In this document: positions 8,542-18,450 of the stretch, piece by piece | How the letters are laid out: each line of letters starts with the position of its first letter | Position numbering within the stretch: position 1 is the first letter of the stretch | Source: Armatimonadota bacterium | Lineage (GTDB): Bacteria; Armatimonadota; Fimbriimonadia; Fimbriimonadales; Fimbriimonadaceae | Direction: 5' to 3' | DNA: 64,000 nt | Assembly (NCBI GenBank): GCA_016223145.1 | Contig: JACRPN010000011.1 | Coordinates: 1-64,000 of the forward strand | Program-made: the position numbers and the translations under genes | The notes under the pieces: model-generated | What the model saw: the letters and a program-made list of their open reading frames with translations, nothing else | Databases searched by the model: none | What the model was told of the DNA's origin: nothing

Positions 8542-9174
8542 ATGCGAAAAAACACAATGCGCTACGTTGCGCTGGCGATTGCCGTTTCGGCGTTCGGCCT
8601 TGCGCAAGCTCAATCATTTGACTTTGAGGGCGTGCCGGATTCTGGAGGCTACGCCGTTGGCGGATACACCGCTGTCAGCATGACCAGCGGGTCCCAGACT
8701 CTGGTAATCACGCGGCCCGGCTCGGCTTTTGATGTGACCGACATGTCCATCTATTCCGGAACCCCGGCGGGCTGGGGCCATCGGACCCTTTCTCCCTTCT
8801 TCAGCACGGCCGGCGGCCCTTTCATGCTGAACTTTAGTACAGGGATCACCTCCTTCTCTGTCGAGGTTGGAGACTTCGTGCCTTCGGACGACGATGAAGC
8901 GTACTTCAGCGCCTATACAGGTGCAGACGGTACGGGCTCATTGCTGGGTACGTTCACCCTTTCCTTGCCAGGATCGGGCAGCGGGTTCCTGTACGGGACC
9001 CTCAGCGCGGGCGGATCCACGCCTGCCATGTCCGTCGTGATGGGCGGTGGGTCGGCGTCCTACCCCGATTCGCTGTTCTGGGACAACATCATGGTGACTC
9101 CTGTTCCCGAGCCTGCGAGCATCGCTGGTTTCGGCCTCGCCGGACTCATGCTTCTTGCCCGACGAAAGAAGTAA
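8542..9174 (+). CDS. PEP-CTERM sorting-domain exported protein
   Basis: 210 residues: signal peptide (MRKNTMRY to AQAQ, about 24 residues), a beta-rich extracellular region, and a C-terminal PEP-CTERM signal (VPEPAS, hydrophobic helix, RRKK). Such proteins are exported and their tails are cut by an exosortase, usually for release or attachment to exopolysaccharide. The start is set by AAGGAG seven bases before the ATG at 8542; the frame opens farther upstream but that part is not protein-like. It ends in a strong terminator. No exosortase gene is in the window. Confidence 0.92.
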   Translation: MRKNTMRYVALAIAVSAFGLAQAQSFDFEGVPDSGGYAVGGYTAVSMTSGSQTLVITRPGSAFDVTDMSIYSGTPAGWGHRTLSPFFSTAGGPFMLNFSTGITSFSVEVGDFVPSDDDEAYFSAYTGADGTGSLLGTFTLSLPGSGSGFLYGTLSAGGSTPAMSVVMGGGSASYPDSLFWDNIMVTPVPEPASIAGFGLAGLMLLARRKK

Positions 9175-9190
9175 TCGGCTAGGCATTTCA

Positions 9191-9230
9191 GGACCCTTCT
9201 GGCGCTGCGCCAGGAGGGTCCGTTTTGTTT
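9191..9230 (+). terminator. intrinsic terminator of the PEP-CTERM gene
   Basis: A 14-bp stem (GGACCCTTCTGGCG pairing with CGCCAGGAGGGTCC, one G-U) with a CTG loop, followed by GTTTTGTTT. It lies 16 bp after the stop codon. Confidence 0.9.
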
Positions 9231-9249
9231 CACAGATCTGTTCTTGTGT

Positions 9250-10230
9250 TCAGTTCGAATACCCGTTCGGGTGCCTCTGGGCGAAGTCCCAAGCCGATCG
9301 AGCCATCGGTTCGATCGAAGTGAACTGCGGCTTCCAGCCGAGCTCCCGCTGGATCAGTTCGTTCGATGCCGTCAGCCTTGCCGGGTCGCCCGCGCGCCGG
9401 GGGGCCGACTCCACGGCGAAGTTCACGCCCGTAACCCGCCTAACCGCCTCGATGATCTCGAGATTCGAATACCCAGCGCCGCTGCCGATGTTGAAGGCCC
9501 TCGACTTCACCTCATCGATGTGCTCCAGCGCGGCGATGTGGGCGTTGGCAATGTCGATCACGTGCACGTAGTCCCGAACGCAGGTGCCGTCGGGGGTCTC
9601 GTAATCGGTCCCAAACAAGCTGAAGCTCTTGCGCCGGCCGAGGGCGGCCTGAAAGAGGATCGGCAGGATGTGAGTCTCGCACTTTCTGGCTTCGCCGAAA
9701 CGGCTCGACGCCCCGCAGGCATTGAAGTACCTGAGTGAAACGTGCTTCAGGCCGTGCGCCTGGCCGCACCAGCCAAGGATCCGCTCGAACATGATCTTTG
9801 ATTCGCCATAGGGGTTCACGGGGCGCTTGGGATGGTCCTCGTCGATGGGCGCGTATTCGGGCTCGCCGTAGACCGACGCGGTGCTGGAGAACACGATGCG
9901 GTTCACGCCCGATTCGCGCATGGCGTGCAGCAGGTTCAGCCCACCCCCCACGTTGACCTCGAAATAGAGCGCCGGGTTCTCGACCGATTCGCCGACCAGC
10001 GAGCGCGCGGCCAGGTGCACGACGGCGTCGGGTTTCGCGACCTTGAGTGCCCTTGTGACAGCTTCGAGGTCGCGGAGGTCGCCTTCGATGAGTTCGGCAC
10101 GGGGGTCGAGGGCCTGGCGGTTGCCGGTGTCGAAGTTGTCGAACGCGACGACTTGGCGGCCTTCATCCAAAAGGCGCTCGGTGACGACGCTGCCGATATA
10201 TCCGGCAGCGCCGGTGACGAAAACTTTCAT
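9250..10230 (-). CDS. galE: UDP-glucose 4-epimerase
   Basis: A 326-residue extended short-chain dehydrogenase. NAD-binding GAAGYIG at residues 7-13, Ser/Thr in SSTASVYG (115-122), catalytic Tyr141 and Lys145 in NPYGESK, and GalE signatures RYFNACGA and GTCVRDYVHVIDIA. It interconverts UDP-glucose and UDP-galactose for surface polysaccharide and galactose metabolism. Usual length is ~330. No Shine-Dalgarno is evident. Monocistronic here: a terminator from the opposite strand lies beyond its end, and an islet lies upstream. Confidence 0.95.
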   Translation of the reverse strand: MKVFVTGAAGYIGSVVTERLLDEGRQVVAFDNFDTGNRQALDPRAELIEGDLRDLEAVTRALKVAKPDAVVHLAARSLVGESVENPALYFEVNVGGGLNLLHAMRESGVNRIVFSSTASVYGEPEYAPIDEDHPKRPVNPYGESKIMFERILGWCGQAHGLKHVSLRYFNACGASSRFGEARKCETHILPILFQAALGRRKSFSLFGTDYETPDGTCVRDYVHVIDIANAHIAALEHIDEVKSRAFNIGSGAGYSNLEIIEAVRRVTGVNFAVESAPRRAGDPARLTASNELIQRELGWKPQFTSIEPMARSAWDFAQRHPNGYSN

Positions 10231-10657
10231 GCAGAAAATGAACCCGCTTGGTTTGTACCTGAGAGGGACTCATGGGGGCGCCCGACCTCCAGAATCCCTG
10301 AAATCCTCCAAATACTCGTTCACTTCGGGATTTTCAGTACTTTCCTCACCGGCCATCGTGCATCGCAAATCGCCCACATCTCCAGGCCAGAGTGTTCAGA
10401 TTCCCTGGAACCTATACTCATCATCGATCTCATGACAGCTTCCTTCCTGCCATTGCTAGGCCCGAGTCCATGGCATTTGGATCGGGCGCATGTTGGCACG
10501 GGTGCGACACTGGCTAGGATCCCGGATGTGCAGACCGTCAACCTCTGGAGCTCGGAACACGCATTGGCCATTTCGTTGACGTCACCGAAATGGTAGACAT
10601 GGCAGTGGGGCCCAGGTCTCATTTGGCCGCGACTTGCTCCGCCTGTTAAAAATACTT
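10231..10657. other. spacer without a supportable gene
   Basis: About 430 bases upstream of galE hold only weak frames. The best is a 100-residue minus-strand frame ending at 10320 and a 54-residue plus-strand frame starting ATG 10431; neither has a recognisable motif or ribosome-binding site. A perfect 8-bp inverted repeat (CCATTTCG with CGAAATGG) lies near 10567-10592. This may be decayed islet DNA. Confidence 0.4.
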
Positions 10658-10687
10658 GTAGACAAATCTGTCACAACGCCGTATAAT
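10658..10687 (+). promoter_or_regulatory. promoter with a 12-mer shared with the recA upstream region
   Basis: TAGACA (10659-10664), 17 bp, TATAAT (10682-10687). The -35 lies inside GTAGACAAATCT (10658-10669), which occurs again at 61984-61995 just before recA. The 12-mer has a small dyad, AGA-N4-TCT. An SOS-type or other repressor site is possible. Confidence 0.6.
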
Positions 10688-10721
10688 AGATTACGACTTG
10701 CCGCGCCCACGGGAGCGGCTC

Positions 10722-10750
10722 GGCTCCGCGTGCGGAGCCATTTTGCTTTT
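10722..10750 (+). terminator. hairpin plus T tract in the leader (attenuator-like)
   Basis: A perfect 7-bp stem (GGCTCCG with CGGAGCC, loop CGTG) followed by ATTTTGCTTTT. It starts about 28 nt after the predicted transcription start and ends 19 nt before the NYN gene, so it could end a ~55-nt RNA or attenuate the gene. Confidence 0.55.
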
Positions 10751-10768
10751 AGGGTAGCATCCGCGCAC

Positions 10769-11473
10769 ATGGCGACGGCTGTCTACATTGACGGGTTCAA
10801 TCTCTACTACGGCCTCGCCAAGCCGCTCGGATGCAAATGGGTGGACCTGCAACAGCATTTCGAGCGACAGTTCCCACAGGACGACATCCTGTTCATCGGG
10901 TTCTACGAGGCCTTGGTCACGGGCCCCAATCGAGCCAACCAAGAGGCCTACTTGGATGCCCTTCAGACGAAGCCAAAGGTTCGTGTTGTCCTGGGCGAGA
11001 TGAAACCCAAAAGAAGGGAGTGCCGAGTAGCAGGGTGTGACTACAAGGGGCCGCGAGACTATCCTGGCTTTGAGGAGAAGCACACAGACGTCAGCATCGC
11101 GATCGCAATCGTCGACGATACGCACCGTGGACTTTACGACAAGCTGATCGTGGTGACAGGGGACACCGACATCGTGCCGGCGATAGCCCTGGCAAAGAAG
11201 CGCCGGCCCGAACAGCAAATCGTCACCTGCATTCCTGCCCTCGATAAAGAGCGGATTCTGGGAGCCAAACCGCTCGTCGACGTTTCCGACCGGTACACCA
11301 GGGTCGACGCTGGACTCTTTCCTCACTGCCAGTTCCCAACTTCATTTCTCGACACAACCGGGGTCAAACACACCCGACCGAATTCATGGCGACAAGCGCC
11401 AGGAGACGCTGTGCAGAAGTGGATCAGTGCGCATCGCGACCGCTGGCTAACGAAGATGCCACGATTGAAGTGA
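10769..11473 (+). CDS. NYN-domain (LabA/DUF88-type) putative ribonuclease
   Basis: 234 residues. The PIN-like NYN fold is seen from its acidic motifs: AVYIDGFNLYYG at residues 4-15, EEKHTDVSIAIAIVDD mid-protein and VVTGDTDIVPAI after it. NYN proteins are metal-dependent RNA nucleases or related regulators. The start MATAVYID at 10769 is favoured by the domain boundary. A TAGCAT hexamer eight bases upstream could give a second, leaderless transcript, downstream of the attenuator-like hairpin. The gene sits in a probable islet, next to a methyltransferase remnant, so a defence role is possible but unproven. Confidence 0.85.
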   Translation: MATAVYIDGFNLYYGLAKPLGCKWVDLQQHFERQFPQDDILFIGFYEALVTGPNRANQEAYLDALQTKPKVRVVLGEMKPKRRECRVAGCDYKGPRDYPGFEEKHTDVSIAIAIVDDTHRGLYDKLIVVTGDTDIVPAIALAKKRRPEQQIVTCIPALDKERILGAKPLVDVSDRYTRVDAGLFPHCQFPTSFLDTTGVKHTRPNSWRQAPGDAVQKWISAHRDRWLTKMPRLK

Positions 11474-11474
11474 A

Positions 11475-11625
11475 ATGACGGAGCTGAATTGGGACGGGAA
11501 GGTCAAGGTCGGGCCGGATGGGAAGAAGGTCAAACAGGGGCCGCTACGGGTGGTGCTGCCTTGTGGAATGGCACATCAAGTATGACGAGGTCACGTTGCT
11601 GAATATCTACCGGCTGACGGAGTGA
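11475..11625 (+). pseudogene. probable remnant of an adenine-specific DNA methyltransferase
   Basis: A 36-codon frame begins MTELNWDGKVKVGPDGKKV right after the NYN stop and ends at 11585. Its opening resembles the N-terminus of type III-like adenine methyltransferases (TELNWDGK...). An overlapping frame reads VEWHIKYDEVTLLNIYRLTE and stops at 11625. The two pieces look like the joined start and end of a gene whose middle was deleted. The family call rests on memory of such N-termini and is uncertain. From 11626 to 11710 nothing is seen. Confidence 0.3.
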
Positions 11626-11710
11626 AGCAATTCGGAGAATGATCGAACCAAAGTGTGTTAACGCCATGGCACATAATCAGACGGACATCAGAGCATGCAC
11701 TATACTGTTA

Positions 11711-12529
11711 CTACTTATCACGCAGCGGAGCTGTCGATGTTACCACGACATTCCCAATTACCATACCTGATCTCATATATCTAATACTGAACGACCTGAA
11801 CTCGCCAGGCTTAACGGACTGCATGCCCTGCGAACTCTCACCGTAGAGTTTGCCGTAAGTGTCATACACCCTTATACTAACCGTTACGTTGACTTCATAA
11901 GTACGTCGGTTAATTACAAGGCCTTGGGCTTCAACCCCTTTGCTGTTTCCTGGATTATGGCCTCTTCCTGGATTATCAGATTGACGAGGGATCTGGTACC
12001 ACTTAAGACCCTCTATGCTCAGTCTGTAATCTGGGAGTCTATCCGCCTTGTACTTCTTCCCAGCATTGTTTGCCCTCTGATCTAGCCCTACCTCCGTTAT
12101 TGTCTGATCGGCATCACAGGCATATCTTATCAGACAATCCTGAAAAAAGAGGTTTCTTGACTTAGCGAGTTCGCTGGGTTCCAATGGCTCGTTCAAGATG
12201 TCAGTCGGCTCGCCATATGCAGCTACAGCGTCACCGATTTTCTTTCCCACATCAACAAGAGACGTCTTCGGATTGGGCTTGTGAGTCACTATCGCTACGA
12301 CTTTTCCACCATCAAACCTAACCCATAAGTCATACGACTTCCAACTCGCTGTCTGCAGACTCCTAGACGCGAGTGGTCCCGACTTTGACTCTGGAATCCC
12401 CAAGACTCCTACCACCGCTGCAGAAGACATTCCTAGTTCAATCCCAGCGATTCGATATGAATGATGCTGCTCTGGCAGAAACGCTAAAGCGACTGAGCTA
12501 AGGTATGCACACGCGATGAATGTGACCAT
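11711..12529 (-). CDS. secreted hypothetical protein with atypical AT-rich codon use
   Basis: 272 residues from the ATG at 12529, which has GGGAGG ten bases upstream. The N-terminus (MVTFIACAYLSSVALAFLPEQ) is a signal peptide. The mature start (YRIAGIELGMSSAAVVGVLGIPES) follows a pattern common in small periplasmic proteins whose repeated motif sets a GxLGMS-type turn; no family is assigned. Base composition is clearly lower in GC than the flanking galE and glmS, with many codons rare in the neighbours, so recent transfer is likely. The function cannot be read from sequence. Confidence 0.65.
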   Translation of the reverse strand: MVTFIACAYLSSVALAFLPEQHHSYRIAGIELGMSSAAVVGVLGIPESKSGPLASRSLQTASWKSYDLWVRFDGGKVVAIVTHKPNPKTSLVDVGKKIGDAVAAYGEPTDILNEPLEPSELAKSRNLFFQDCLIRYACDADQTITEVGLDQRANNAGKKYKADRLPDYRLSIEGLKWYQIPRQSDNPGRGHNPGNSKGVEAQGLVINRRTYEVNVTVSIRVYDTYGKLYGESSQGMQSVKPGEFRSFSIRYMRSGMVIGNVVVTSTAPLRDK

Positions 12530-12679
12530 TTGCCGGATACCTCCCACGGAATCGATTGCTCCAACAAGACTATCATACACTGGTTCAAATCCGGGCGTCA
12601 TCAAGCGCAATGCGATGCGCGACTATGTCGCTCCCGAAGCACCTCGCTTTGGGAACCGGCCCCGGGTACCCTAGCCGTC

Positions 12680-14505
<1,826 letters not shown>

Positions 14506-14509
<4 letters not shown>

Positions 14510-15243
14510 GCGTCGAGATCGGCTCGGATCGCCGCGAGCAGATGGCGGTTCTGGGCTTCACCGTGTTCGAACGGCTATTCAGCCTCGACGACATGGCCGG
14601 TCTGGCGCGGACCGTCGAGGAGTACGAGCGCCGACGCCACGAGCAGCTCAAGACCGAGGGTGACTCTGGGATCTCGAGGGCCAACGAGATTACGTTCAAC
14701 GACCATCTGGCCGAGAACGACCCCTTGGTGCGGGCGTTTTGCGAGCGCCAGGAGTTCGTGGACATCACGACGGCATTCCTTGGGCCAGACGTCGACCTCT
14801 ACTGGAACCAGACCGTGTTCAAGCACCCTGAGGGCGAGAAGATCTTCCCCTGGCATCAGGACGACGCCTACACCGAGGTCGACCCCGCGCCCTACCTAAC
14901 CCTGTGGCTCGCGATCAGCGATGCGACCCTTGAGAACGGCTGCATCAGCGTACTGCCCGGCTCCCATTTGGGCGGATTGAGGAAGCATGAGTGGACCGAC
15001 CTCGGATGGACAGGCCACTCGGCCGAGGACCCCGACCAGGGCCTTGCGGTGCCGGTGCCCGCGGGGTCGGTGATCTGCTTCTGGTCCTTGACGATGCACA
15101 AGAGTGCCGCCAACCGGAGCAAGGGGATCCGCAAGGCGTTTGTGATCCAGTACTGCAGCCACGGCCTGAAGTACAAGGAGAGCGGCGAAACCGTGCCGGA
15201 GCTGTTGCCGATCGCGAGGGATGGGCGGAGCGTGAGTCGGTGA
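14506..15243 (+). CDS. phytanoyl-CoA dioxygenase (PhyH) family protein
   Basis: A 245-residue Fe(II)/2-oxoglutarate-dependent oxygenase. The iron ligands are His and Asp in PWHQDDAYTEV and a distal His in LTMHKSAANRS; the following Arg suits 2-oxoglutarate binding. LTLWLAISDATLENGCISVLPGSH is the core PhyH strand pair. The substrate is unknown. ATG overlaps the glmS stop (ATGA), so the two are translationally coupled, an unusual pairing. Confidence 0.88.
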
Positions 15244-15340
15244 GTGCGTGAGAAGGGGAATGGGTGAGAGGGTGAGTCGGTGAAACGGGGACAGGGCGAA
15301 AGGGCGAAACGGAGTGTCCGTGAGGGAACGTCAAGTCGCG
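15244..15340. repeat. short tandem repeat patch (GTGAG family)
   Basis: The spacer is filled with irregular units such as GTGAGTCGGTGA, GGGTGAGAGGGTGAG and GGGCGAAAGGGCGAAACGG. Related units occur around 25045, 33380 and 56570. Confidence 0.6.
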
Positions 15341-15369
15341 CTGGAAGAGAATAGAATCTCCTTGACGCC

Positions 15370-16305
15370 ATGACCACTCTCCAACTCGGCCAGACCGACC
15401 TCACCGTTTCCCGCCTCAGCTACGGATGCATGCGCATCGTGGGGACGTGGAACCCCGGAGAGATCACTTCGGCCCGAGCCGAATCGGCACGCGAGGCCTT
15501 GATCGCCGCCTACGAGGCCGGCTACACGCTGTTCGATCACGCCGATATCTATTGCTCCGGGGCGTGCGAGGAACACCATGGCCGGCTACTCAAGGATTCG
15601 CCGGAACTGCGCCGCCAAACCATCATCGCCACAAAGTGCGGCATTCGGTTTGGCAACACACCGAACCCCGGCGACCCGGGCCGATACGACTTCTCCAAGG
15701 ACTGGATCCTGAAGAGCTGCGAAGGCTCGCTGAAGCGTCTCGGCGTCGAGACCATCGACCTCTATCAGCTTCACCGTCCCGACGTGCTGATGAACCCGGA
15801 GGAGGTGGCGGAGGCGTTCACGGCGCTGCATCGGTCCGGGAAAGTCCGCTGGTTCGGGGTCTCGAACTTTCTCCCGACACACGTGTCGCTCCTGCAGAAG
15901 AGCCTGCCTTTCCCCATCGTGAGCAACCAGGTGGAGGTCAGCCTGAAGCGGCTGGACTGTTTTGTGGATGGCACGCTCGACCAGTGCCTGGCAGATGGCA
16001 TCGTGCCGCTTTCGTGGAGCCCGCTCGGCGGTGGATCCCTTGGGGAGGGCCAGGCCGCGCCCGCCGACGACGCCAAGCGCCTGGCGCTGCTTGAGGCGAT
16101 GGACAAGGTCGCTATCGCTCACGCTGTCAGCCGCACGGTCATCGCCTTGGCTTGGTTGATGAAGCACCCTTCGGGGATCATCCCGATTGTGGGTTCAGCG
16201 AACCCGGCGAACATCGCCGACTCGGCAAAGGCCGACGGGCTTGAGCTCTCGCGCGAGGAGTGGTACACGCTCTACGTCGCGGCGCGAGGCGAGCGGATGC
16301 CGTAG
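15370..16305 (+). CDS. aldo/keto reductase
   Basis: A 311-residue NADPH-dependent (alpha/beta)8-barrel reductase. The catalytic tetrad is visible: Asp and Tyr in FDHADIYCSG, Lys in IIATKCGIRFG, His in LYQLHRPD. C-terminal nucleotide-binding residues lie in IPIVGSANPANI. It is similar to the YdhF-type family. Substrate unknown. A TAGAAT hexamer 13 bases before the ATG suggests its own promoter with a very short leader. Confidence 0.93.
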   Translation: MTTLQLGQTDLTVSRLSYGCMRIVGTWNPGEITSARAESAREALIAAYEAGYTLFDHADIYCSGACEEHHGRLLKDSPELRRQTIIATKCGIRFGNTPNPGDPGRYDFSKDWILKSCEGSLKRLGVETIDLYQLHRPDVLMNPEEVAEAFTALHRSGKVRWFGVSNFLPTHVSLLQKSLPFPIVSNQVEVSLKRLDCFVDGTLDQCLADGIVPLSWSPLGGGSLGEGQAAPADDAKRLALLEAMDKVAIAHAVSRTVIALAWLMKHPSGIIPIVGSANPANIADSAKADGLELSREEWYTLYVAARGERMP

Positions 16306-16347
16306 GTTTCAAGGTTACGGCTCCGGCTTTTGAGCGCTGTCGGCATA

Positions 16348-16374
16348 GTAGCACAGGCGAGACGCCTGTGCTAC
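16348..16374. repeat. perfect palindrome (REP-like)
   Basis: A 12-bp perfect stem (GTAGCACAGGCG with CGCCTGTGCTAC) around AGA, lying 43 bp after the aldo/keto reductase. It has no T tract, so it is more like a dispersed palindromic element than a terminator. Confidence 0.6.
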
Positions 16375-16516
16375 GTCGGCCCGCGGCGGGCGGATGCCCC
16401 AAAACCTCTTTCCAAGTTCAATCGGGAACACTTTTGCGCCTTGCTTCTTCAAAGCCCACATACCCGCCGCATCGTGTGAGAAACCTATACACAAGGCGGA
16501 CCTGGAGGCAAGAAAC

Positions 16517-18022
16517 ATGCAGCACTTGCGTTCTCAGATTGCAAAGATCGTTTGGACCCTTGGCGCTCTCAGCGCCATGACTCTCGGAATCCACGGACCC
16601 GCTCAAGCTCAAGGCAAGGATGATCCGCCCAAGCCCGTCGGCTGGGAAGTGAAGAGCACCAACACCCCTGGCGGAAAGGGCGAACTCGTCTCGCAAGGCG
16701 TCACAGGCAAGAAGACTCCTTACGCCAAGGCCAAGGCCGCCCCCTCGACCGCCGGCTCGGCAGTCGTTAACGTCCTGATCGTCTACTACGAGTCAAAGGA
16801 AGACCTCGACAAGGCGAACGAACTCGAAAAGAAAGAGAAGGAAGACGCCAAGAAGAAGAAGGCCGAAAAGACGACAAACTCCGGCGCCACGGCTGTGCCC
16901 GACGGCGGCAAGAAGGATGGAGGTAAGGGCGATGGGCAGCCTCAGCCCCCAAAGAAGGTTGATGGCAAGAAGGACCCCGCCAAGCAGCCCGAGCCGCCTC
17001 CCGTCATCACGTTCGACCCCCGAACGCACGAGCTAAAGGGCGGCAAAGTGGTGCCCAAGGACCCCAACCAAAAGAGTCTGAAGATGGGCGACCACAAATT
17101 CTGTGAGACCCCCGACCGGTTCGAGTGTGGCGAGCACTTCCAGTGGTGGCTGAATTCCCACGAGCACCGCAACGCGCCGAAGACGATCGACCCCGAAATC
17201 AAGCCGATGGACCTGAACGGCCAGCCCCGCATCATCATGTCGGGCTCGGTGATCGCCGGGCAGGACGCCATGGTGCGCGTCGTGGATGCTAAGGGCGCTT
17301 TCCTCTCAGGAGTGGTCGTTTCGATGCCCGATGGAACTCAAGCAACCACTGACGCCAATGGCAAAGCCACCGTCAAAGCGCCGAACGATTCGGACAAGCT
17401 GGTGCTCACTTTGGTGGGCCTCGGCGTGGCGGCGAACGCATGGATTCGGCCTTCCGGCGAGGGCAATGCCGCTCCGCGCATTGATCCGCCCAGCTTCATC
17501 CAGCCTGGCCAAGAGGCGTCCTTCGGATGGACCAATGGCGGTGCAAACTCCGTCATCCAGATCGACGGCAAGCCCGTCGAGATCCTTGCCACATCGCCCA
17601 CCGGATGCGTCGCGAGGATTCCGCAGGACCTCGCCCCTGGAACGCACACCATCGCCTTTTCCGACGGACACGGACAAGACCTCCTGTCTGAAGAGATCTC
17701 CATGTCCGTGGACGACGTGAAGCCGATCGAAGCGATCAGCCTATCGGTCGAGCCGCCAAAGACGCTGGTCGTCGGCCAGAAGGCGGTCTATACCGTCCGC
17801 GTGTTGGGAACCGACCGCAAGCTCGATCTCACGCTGGCGAACCTGAACCCTTCTGTGGCCACGCTCTCTGGCAAAGCCGCGACCAATTTCGTAAGCACTT
17901 CCGGCGGCAAGGACAACCGAGCAAGGATTGAGGTCCAGAGCGCATCCATGGGGCAGATCATGATCGCGGTCCAGATCGCCAAGTCGTCCACGATCGACCC
18001 GGCCGCAACGGGCAGCCGGTAG
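16517..18022 (+). CDS. large exported protein with Lys-rich linker and Ig-like domains
   Basis: 501 residues. Signal peptide ends near GPAQAQG (about residue 32). Residues ~85-170 are low-complexity, rich in Lys, Asp, Glu and Pro (KELEKKEKEDAKKKKAEK type). Next comes a carboxypeptidase-regulatory or Big_1-like beta domain (VRVVDAKGAFLSGVVVSMPD), an IPT-like domain (PPSFIQPGQEASFGWTNG) and a C-terminal Ig-like domain (ISLSVEPPKTLVVGQKAVY). GGAGG eight bases before the ATG at 16517 fixes the start. Probably a cell-surface or periplasmic structural protein; exact role unknown. Confidence 0.75.
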   Translation: MQHLRSQIAKIVWTLGALSAMTLGIHGPAQAQGKDDPPKPVGWEVKSTNTPGGKGELVSQGVTGKKTPYAKAKAAPSTAGSAVVNVLIVYYESKEDLDKANELEKKEKEDAKKKKAEKTTNSGATAVPDGGKKDGGKGDGQPQPPKKVDGKKDPAKQPEPPPVITFDPRTHELKGGKVVPKDPNQKSLKMGDHKFCETPDRFECGEHFQWWLNSHEHRNAPKTIDPEIKPMDLNGQPRIIMSGSVIAGQDAMVRVVDAKGAFLSGVVVSMPDGTQATTDANGKATVKAPNDSDKLVLTLVGLGVAANAWIRPSGEGNAAPRIDPPSFIQPGQEASFGWTNGGANSVIQIDGKPVEILATSPTGCVARIPQDLAPGTHTIAFSDGHGQDLLSEEISMSVDDVKPIEAISLSVEPPKTLVVGQKAVYTVRVLGTDRKLDLTLANLNPSVATLSGKAATNFVSTSGGKDNRARIEVQSASMGQIMIAVQIAKSSTIDPAATGSR

Positions 18023-18064
18023 GCGCGCCATAGGGGGCAACCGGGAGCCTTCAACCCCTGCCCC

Positions 18065-18250
18065 CTTCATCGCCGCGCCCTTCCCTTCCTTGCGACCCTC
18101 TAGCCTTCGTTCAACCCAGGCGTTCTCGTCGCCGGGGGAAGCCACAATCCCCTCGTGACCCCGCGCGAACGCTTCATCGCCGCGGGCTCTCCCTCTCCTG
18201 CGACCATAGAGCCTTCGTTCACCCCATGCGTTCTCGTCGCGGGGGAGGGT
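18065..18250. repeat. 107-bp tandem duplication carrying the next gene's start region
   Basis: Two diverged copies with period 107 begin CTTCATCGCCGCG at 18065 and 18172 and share GCCTTCGTTCAACCCAGGCG-type sequence. The first copy ends with CACAATCCCCTCGTGACCCC, the same block that forms the start of the URO-D gene at 18439-18460. The second copy breaks off into repeat DNA at about 18245. The duplicated GTG at 18154 opens a short decayed frame. Confidence 0.7.
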
Positions 18251-18435
18251 GGCCTTTAGGCCGGGTGGGGGTGCTAGCGAGGGCCGAAGGTTGAGGGTTG
18301 AAGGACGAGGGTTGAAGGACGAAAGCCTGGGAAATGCGCCCCCTCACCCCGGCCCTCTCCCCCGCTATTCCAATTTCATGAAGGGCGTCGTCACTGGAGC
18401 GCGAGGGAGAGGGAGTTCCCCGGAACCACTCCTTG
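18250..18435. repeat. composite repeat insertion before the URO-D gene
   Basis: This stretch contains GGTTGAGGGTTGAAGGACG units and then CCCCCTCACCCCGG...GAGGGAGAGGGAG arms, related to the CCCCCTCACCC family at 30058, 45394, 55135 and 59637. It separates the third, intact copy of the gene-start block from the duplicated ones. Confidence 0.55.
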
Positions 18436-18450
18436 CGCCACAATCCCCGT

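Noticed and set aside
12611-12679. glmS ribozyme or riboswitch
   Set aside because: The gap is under 70 nt and shows neither the conserved core nor a suitable fold.
16348-16374. Terminator after the aldo/keto reductase
   Set aside because: Perfect stem but no T tract on either strand; kept as a palindromic repeat.
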